A stretch of 9,160 nt of DNA from Clostridia bacterium (lineage in GTDB: Bacteria; Bacillota_A; Clostridia; Christensenellales; Aristaeellaceae). Each line of letters starts with the position of its first letter. The first letter of the stretch is position 1. The DNA is taken from contig CAAEDZ010000271.1 of NCBI GenBank assembly GCA_900754775.1, positions 1 through 9,160 of the forward strand, read 5' to 3'. Under the pieces are notes generated by a model that did not search any database, was not told the DNA's origin, and saw only the letters and a list, made by a program, of their open reading frames with translations. A program made the translations under genes and the position numbers. Positions 6,484 to 9,160 of the stretch are shown in pieces.

Positions 6484-6560
6484 TGGTGGGCCTTCAGGGA
6501 CTTGAACCCCGGACCGATCGGTTATGAGCCGACTGCTCTAACCAACTGAGCTAAAGGCCC
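6484..6560 (-). tRNA. tRNA with CAT anticodon: probably Ile2 (lysidine-modified), otherwise elongator Met
   Basis: 77 bases including encoded CCA (6484-6486). The acceptor stem is GGGCCTT/AAGGCCC with A73. The anticodon stem GTCGG/CCGAT encloses the loop CTCATAA. Acceptor G1-C72 pairing is normal for an elongator, whereas initiators usually have an unpaired 1-72, so initiator Met is unlikely. Pairs C4-G69 and C5-G68 are the features known to be favoured by TilS, the lysidine synthetase that turns this anticodon into an Ile reader. Elongator Met usually carries different pairs there. I lean towards Ile2 but cannot settle it without the genome's full set of CAT tRNAs. Confidence 0.9.
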
Positions 6561-6584
6561 AAACCCGGATAAACGCATAAAAAA

Positions 6585-6659
6585 TGGCGACCTCTACGGG
6601 ACTCGAACCCGTGTTACCGCCGTGAAAGGGCGGTGTCTTAACCGCTTGACCAAGAGGTC
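6585..6659 (-). tRNA. tRNA-Glu (anticodon TTC)
   Basis: 75 bases with encoded CCA (6585-6587). The acceptor stem is GACCTCT/AGAGGTC with G73. The anticodon stem CCGCC/GGCGG encloses the loop CTTTCAC with anticodon TTC. The body GGTCAAGCGGTTAAGAC is characteristic of bacterial tRNA-Glu. The flanking GC on the 5' side can extend the acceptor pairing by chance; the mature 5' end was set by counting back from the T8-G9 positions. Confidence 0.95.
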
Positions 6660-6665
6660 GCAAAA

Positions 6666-6742
6666 TGGTCGGGGTGACAGGATTTGAACCTGCGGCCCCA
6701 TGCTCCCAAAGCACGTGCGCTACCGAGCTGCGCTACACCCCG
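6666..6742 (-). tRNA. tRNA-Pro (anticodon TGG)
   Basis: 77 bases with encoded CCA (6666-6668). The acceptor stem is CGGGGTG/CACCCCG with A73 and the C1-G72 start typical of bacterial tRNA-Pro. The anticodon stem CGTGC/GCATG encloses the loop TTTGGGA with anticodon TGG. It is the first tRNA of the operon, beginning about 32 bases after the -10 box. Confidence 0.95.
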
Positions 6743-6774
6743 AAAACGCCATGTACTCCGCAAGCGACTCTATG

Positions 6775-6803
6775 ATTCTAACATCCTTTCCGCGGTTTGT
6801 CAA
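6775..6803 (-). promoter_or_regulatory. tRNA operon promoter
   Basis: On the - strand a perfect TTGACA (6798-6803), a 17-base spacer and TAGAAT (6775-6780). This near-consensus strength fits a stable-RNA operon. It faces away from the smpB promoter, whose -35 box begins about 45 bases further along. Confidence 0.9.
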
Positions 6804-6848
6804 TACCTTGAAACGAAAAATTCAGGTAATTTCGTGTCGTCCAAGGGC

Positions 6849-6877
6849 TTTACAATCCTTCGCCGCTGTGGTATAAT
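6849..6877 (+). promoter_or_regulatory. smpB-ssrA promoter
   Basis: TTTACA (6849-6854), a 17-base spacer and a perfect TATAAT (6872-6877). The predicted transcript start near 6884 leaves a leader of about 20 bases before the smpB ATG. This rules out the in-frame ATG at 6876, which overlaps the -10 box. Confidence 0.88.
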
Positions 6878-6902
6878 GTTGACTCCGAGAGGAAGGGATG
6901 GC

Positions 6903-7364
6903 ATGCCGCAGAAAGGTGTGAAGGTCGTCGCGCAAAATCGCCGCGCGCGGCATGACTATTTTGTATTGGAGACGTGGGAGGCCGGCATCGAACTGCGCGG
7001 CACCGAAGTCAAGTCCATCCGTCTGGGCAAGTGTACGCTCAAGGACTGTTACGCCGCCGTCAAGGATGGCGAGCTGCTGGTCTACGGCATGCACATCAGC
7101 CCCTATGAAAAGGGCAGTTTTTCCAATACAGACCCGCTGCGCCCCAAACGCCTGCTCATGCACAAGGCGGAGATACGCAAATTGCAGCAGGGCGTGATGC
7201 AAAAGGGGCTGGCGCTCATTCCTCTGAGCGTCTATCTGAAGGATGGGCGCATGAAAATGGAGATCGCCCTGTGCAAGGGCAAAAAGCTCTTTGACAAGCG
7301 CGACGACATGGCCAGGCGCGATGCGCAGCGCGACATCGAGCGCAGCATGCGCGACAAGGGATAA
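6903..7364 (+). CDS. smpB: SsrA-binding protein SmpB
   Basis: 153 residues, the usual SmpB length. SmpB binds the tRNA-like domain of tmRNA and delivers it to stalled ribosomes in trans-translation. Family landmarks are [12 protein letters not shown] (12-23), [15 protein letters not shown] (26-40), [14 protein letters not shown] (65-78), RLLMHKAEI (83-91) and the basic C-terminal tail beginning KKLFDKRDD (128-136), which enters the mRNA channel. The start at 6903 was chosen for AGGAAGG six bases upstream and its position relative to the promoter. Longer in-frame extensions would run back into tRNA-Pro on the other strand. Unusually, the stop codon ends at 7364 and the tmRNA 5' end begins at 7365, so the two are probably one transcript separated by RNA processing. 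Confidence 0.97.
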   Translation: MPQKGVKVVAQNRRARHDYFVLETWEAGIELRGTEVKSIRLGKCTLKDCYAAVKDGELLVYGMHISPYEKGSFSNTDPLRPKRLLMHKAEIRKLQQGVMQKGLALIPLSVYLKDGRMKMEIALCKGKKLFDKRDDMARRDAQRDIERSMRDKG

Positions 7365-7717
7365 GGGGGCGTATTTGGTTTCGACGGGGATACGGAGGAC
7401 CCAAGCAGCGAGCGGCGGCCCTGAACCGCCTCAAAAACGGGAAACTTAAAATGAACTGACGATTATAATACCGTCGCCGTCGCGGCTTAAGCCGTGACCG
7501 TCGGCCCTGAGCCTCCTGCGGCGCAGGTCACCGGCGTCATCAATGCAGGGAACCAGCCCATTTAAGCTTTGCGATGGGTGGGACTTTATGAAGCTACTGA
7601 ATCCGGCATCCCGTCTGCGGGAGTCCGGCGGAGGGAATGTCAAAACGCAGACTGCGCTCGGAGAGGCTTTGGCCGTCTGATCTTCGGACAGGGGTTCGAC
7701 CCCCCTCGCCTCCACCA
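7365..7717 (+). ncRNA. ssrA: Transfer-messenger RNA (tmRNA)
   Basis: 353 bases with encoded CCA. The 5' end GGGGGCG pairs with CGCCTCC before A-CCA to form the acceptor stem (one G-U). The hallmark GGTTTCGACGGGG follows near 7377, and the T-arm AGGGG-TTCGACC-CCCCT lies at 7690-7706. The tag reading frame ends at TAA 7488-7490 and reads back as TDDYNTVAVAA from ACT 7455. An in-frame TGA sits just before that codon, so the resume codon cannot be further upstream. With the tRNA-borne Ala the predicted degradation tag is A-TDDYNTVAVAA, ending in the hydrophobic Ala-Ala proteases require. Together with SmpB it rescues stalled ribosomes. Its 3' end is a classic integration target, and the AT-richer DNA with a recombinase gene directly beyond it fits that. 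Confidence 0.97.
7698..7717 (+). other. Candidate attachment-site core at the 3' end of ssrA
   Basis: The T-arm and acceptor end of ssrA are the usual crossover target when mobile elements enter this gene. The sequence changes character just past 7717, and a serine recombinase gene lies about 280 bases away facing ssrA. No second copy of this 3' end is present in the window; if the element is real it should lie beyond 9160. Confidence 0.35.
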
Positions 7718-7720
7718 GAT

Positions 7721-7762
7721 TCCCTACTAGGATTTGATACAATCCTGGTAGGGACATTTTTT
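7721..7762 (+). terminator. Terminator of ssrA
   Basis: A 14-bp stem (7721-7734 with 7741-7754, one G-U pair, loop TGATAC) is followed by CA and six T (7757-7762). It starts three bases after the CCA end. If ssrA is an integration site, this terminator lies on the element side. Confidence 0.92.
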
Positions 7763-7856
7763 ACCCCATCGGGGCTGGAAGCCCTTGTGCCAGAGGGTTT
7801 CCCGGGATATTTCGCGGAATTGTATGGTTCGAACGACGCTGCTTTATATAGAAAAT

Positions 7857-7891
7857 CCGGCGCAGACGGCCAAAGTTGCTATCTGCGCCGG
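7857..7891. terminator. Perfect 10-bp hairpin, possible terminator of the recombinase gene
   Basis: CCGGCGCAGA (7857-7866) and TCTGCGCCGG (7882-7891) form a perfect stem with a 15-base loop. On the - strand the stem is followed by ATTTTC, and on the + strand by TCGATTTTA, so weak termination in either direction is possible. It lies about 100 bases past the recombinase stop and beyond the motif cluster. Confidence 0.5.
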
Positions 7892-7911
7892 TCGATTTTA
7901 CCCCGCCTGAG

Positions 7912-7949
7912 CATTTCGCCAAATTGTGTCGATACGATTTGGCGAAATG
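7912..7949. repeat. 38-bp hairpin-capable palindrome made by two motif copies
   Basis: The arms 7912-7924 and 7937-7949 are perfect 13-bp inverted repeats. Inside them, pairing continues for four more positions (two of them G-U in RNA) to leave a TCGA loop centred at 7929-7932. No proper T-tract follows on the - strand and only ATTTT on the + strand. A protein site, or an att-like site with inverted half-sites, is as likely as a terminator. Confidence 0.65.
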
Positions 7950-7993
7950 TATTTTCGCGGAATCGTTTCAGAATTTCGCCAAATCGTTTGCCT

Positions 7994-9160
7994 CTATGCA
8001 TTTTGCCTGATTGTCAAGCCGTTCCTGAAGGTGAAGGCCACGCTTCCATCGGCGTTCACGATAGCCTTTTCTACCAGCGCGTTCCAGAGCTGGGGCGTGA
8101 AATCGACGATGGGAGCTTGGGTGGTTTCCAGTGTTTTCAGAAAGCCAGTCATGGCGCTGCGCTGTATCTTGCGCCTGTCGCCCTCTGCCTCTATGTTTTT
8201 CAGCCTCTTTTCCAGCTCTGCAAATCTCTCAGTCATCCCCTGATATTCGCGATCATACGCACCTTGGTCAACGCCGCTTCGGGCATTGCGGTCGATGAGC
8301 GCACGGACGCTCTGTGAAATCCCCGCCATTTCATTGCGCAGGCGCACGGCTTCTTCCTCGAGGCGAGACGTATCCGTCAGGCGCGTCATCAGTTCTTTCG
8401 TGTCCTCGAGAATGAAGTCCCTGTTTTCCAGCAGCGCATTGAACGCCGCGAGAAATTTCTGCTGGATGGCTTCCTCGGTCAGGTGCGGTGTGTCGCATTT
8501 GTCTTTTCCCTTGAATTTCCCGTTGCACTGCCAGATGACGCGGCGGTATTTGTCCGTGGAATGCCACACCTTGCTGCCGTAAAGCCCACCGCAGCAGCCG
8601 CAGACGAGTTTTCCCGCAAAGCAGCTTGTGCCGTGATGCCAGCGCCCGGCCTGCTTCCTTCGCGCCAGCTCATCCTGTGCCATATCGAATACTTCCGGCT
8701 CGATGATGGCCGGGTGGCTGTTCTCAACGTAATACTGCGGTACTTCTCCTTCGTTTACCTTCATCTTTTTTGTGAGAAAGTCCGTGCAGAAAGTCTTTTG
8801 CAGCAGGGCGTCGCCCTTGTATTTCTCGTTGGTGAGGATGCTCAGGATCGTCGCCGTCTGCCACGTTTGCTTCCCGGCGGGCGTGGGGATATGCTCTGCT
8901 TCCAACATCTGCTTGATGCCATAGGGTGTTTGCCCTTCAAGGAACAGGCGGTAGATGCGCCGCACCACTTCCGCTTCTTCCGGCACGATCTCCGGCTCGC
9001 CATTCCCGCCCTTGCGGTAGCCGAGGAAGTTTTTGTAGGGCATGGAGACTTTGCCATCGGCGAAGCGCTTGCGGCATCCCCATGTGACGTTTTCCGAGAT
9101 GCTGCGGCTCTCTTCCTGCGCAAGAGAGGACATGATCGTAATGAGCAGCTCGCCCTTGGA
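7994..9160 (-). CDS. Large serine recombinase, N-terminus outside window
   Basis: 388 residues are visible and the frame is still open at 9160. About 100-150 residues, including the catalytic Ser of the resolvase domain, lie beyond the window. The visible start (GELLITIMSSLAQEESRSIS) is the end of the catalytic domain and its long helix. Residues about 44-124 match the recombinase DNA-binding domain (PF07508 type: EVVRRIYRLFLEGQTPYGI, then the W-x-TATILSILTNEKYKG segment). A zinc ribbon follows with CxxC (C187, C190) and C212 and C222. Residues about 264-334 are a charged coiled-coil segment, as expected for the subunit-synapsis region of integrases of phages and conjugative elements. The role is site-specific integration and excision. 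Its 3' end points at ssrA, with the motif cluster between. I see no internal stop or frameshift. Confidence 0.93.
   Translation of the reverse strand, partial: SKGELLITIMSSLAQEESRSISENVTWGCRKRFADGKVSMPYKNFLGYRKGGNGEPEIVPEEAEVVRRIYRLFLEGQTPYGIKQMLEAEHIPTPAGKQTWQTATILSILTNEKYKGDALLQKTFCTDFLTKKMKVNEGEVPQYYVENSHPAIIEPEVFDMAQDELARRKQAGRWHHGTSCFAGKLVCGCCGGLYGSKVWHSTDKYRRVIWQCNGKFKGKDKCDTPHLTEEAIQQKFLAAFNALLENRDFILEDTKELMTRLTDTSRLEEEAVRLRNEMAGISQSVRALIDRNARSGVDQGAYDREYQGMTERFAELEKRLKNIEAEGDRRKIQRSAMTGFLKTLETTQAPIVDFTPQLWNALVEKAIVNADGSVAFTFRNGLTIRQNA

Larger units (their letters stand above)
7809..7987. repeat. Five-copy 15-bp motif cluster, consensus WTTTCGCSRAATYGT
   Basis: Copies at 7809-7823 (ATTTCGCGGAATTGT), 7913-7927 (ATTTCGCCAAATTGT), 7934-7948 (inverted; reads ATTTCGCCAAATCGT), 7952-7966 (TTTTCGCGGAATCGT) and 7973-7987 (ATTTCGCCAAATCGT). 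The last four start 21, 18 and 21 bases apart, close to two helical turns. Two sub-types alternate, one with CGCCAAAT and one with CGCGGAAT, and each core is nearly palindromic. The cluster ends seven bases from the recombinase stop codon. The pattern suggests binding sites for a dimeric protein of the element (regulator, recombinase or directionality factor); which one is unknown. Confidence 0.75.

Noticed and set aside
6684..6902. Upstream in-frame extension of smpB
   Set aside because: It would run through tRNA-Pro and both promoters. The extension lacks SmpB homology, and the ATG at 6903 has a good ribosome binding site.
7809..7987. CRISPR-like array
   Set aside because: Repeats are only 15 bases, one is inverted, spacers are 3-6 bases among the clustered copies, and no cas gene is visible.
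7637..8317. + strand open frame starting inside ssrA and crossing its terminator
   Set aside because: It begins in the tRNA-like part of tmRNA, passes through a strong terminator and the repeat cluster, then runs antisense to the recombinase.

Overview
The window looks like a chromosomal segment of a GC-rich member of the Clostridia (Bacillota). This is an inference. It rests on adjacent smpB and ssrA, consensus sigma-A type promoters (TTGACA/TATAAT with 17-18 bp spacers), strong GGAGG-type ribosome binding sites, U-tract terminators, and a clostridial-style membrane protein with a Thr-Pro linker and a peptidoglycan-binding domain. Third codon positions are strongly G/C, so long antisense shadow reading frames are common.

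Layout, left to right. (1) 1-1446: 3' part of an ABC exporter subunit on +, closed by a strong terminator. (2) 1519-2589 on -: an exported protein of unknown function, probably beta-propeller-like, with its own promoter. (3) 2667-3017: about 350 bases with no convincing gene. (4) 3068-4399 on -: a membrane-anchored cell-envelope protein with a Thr/Pro linker and a C-terminal peptidoglycan-binding domain, terminated at 3018-3052. (5) A divergent promoter region serves that gene and a short + gene at 4579-4959 that is a free-standing riboflavin kinase domain. (6) 4956-6299 on -: an HD-type tRNA nucleotidyltransferase (CCA-adding family), convergent with the kinase and sharing a CTAG stop overlap. 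(7) 6398-6742 on -: a tRNA operon transcribed Pro(TGG), Glu(TTC), CAT-anticodon (Ile2 or Met), Asp(GTC), from a near-perfect promoter to a clear terminator. (8) 6849-7762 on +: smpB followed with no gap by ssrA (tmRNA), then a terminator. (9) 7763-9160: a more AT-rich accessory segment with a repeat cluster and the C-terminal two thirds of a large serine recombinase on -.

Functionally the middle is a translation-maintenance block: tRNAs, the enzyme that adds or repairs their CCA ends, and the SmpB-tmRNA ribosome rescue system. The right side looks like the edge of an integrative element lying against the 3' end of ssrA, a classic integration target. The most unusual unexplained structure is a family of five 15-bp motifs (consensus WTTTCGCSRAATYGT) at 7809-7987, between ssrA and the recombinase gene. 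Two copies form a 38-bp hairpin-capable palindrome. I see no proof of a wholly new system, but this junction deserves the closest look.
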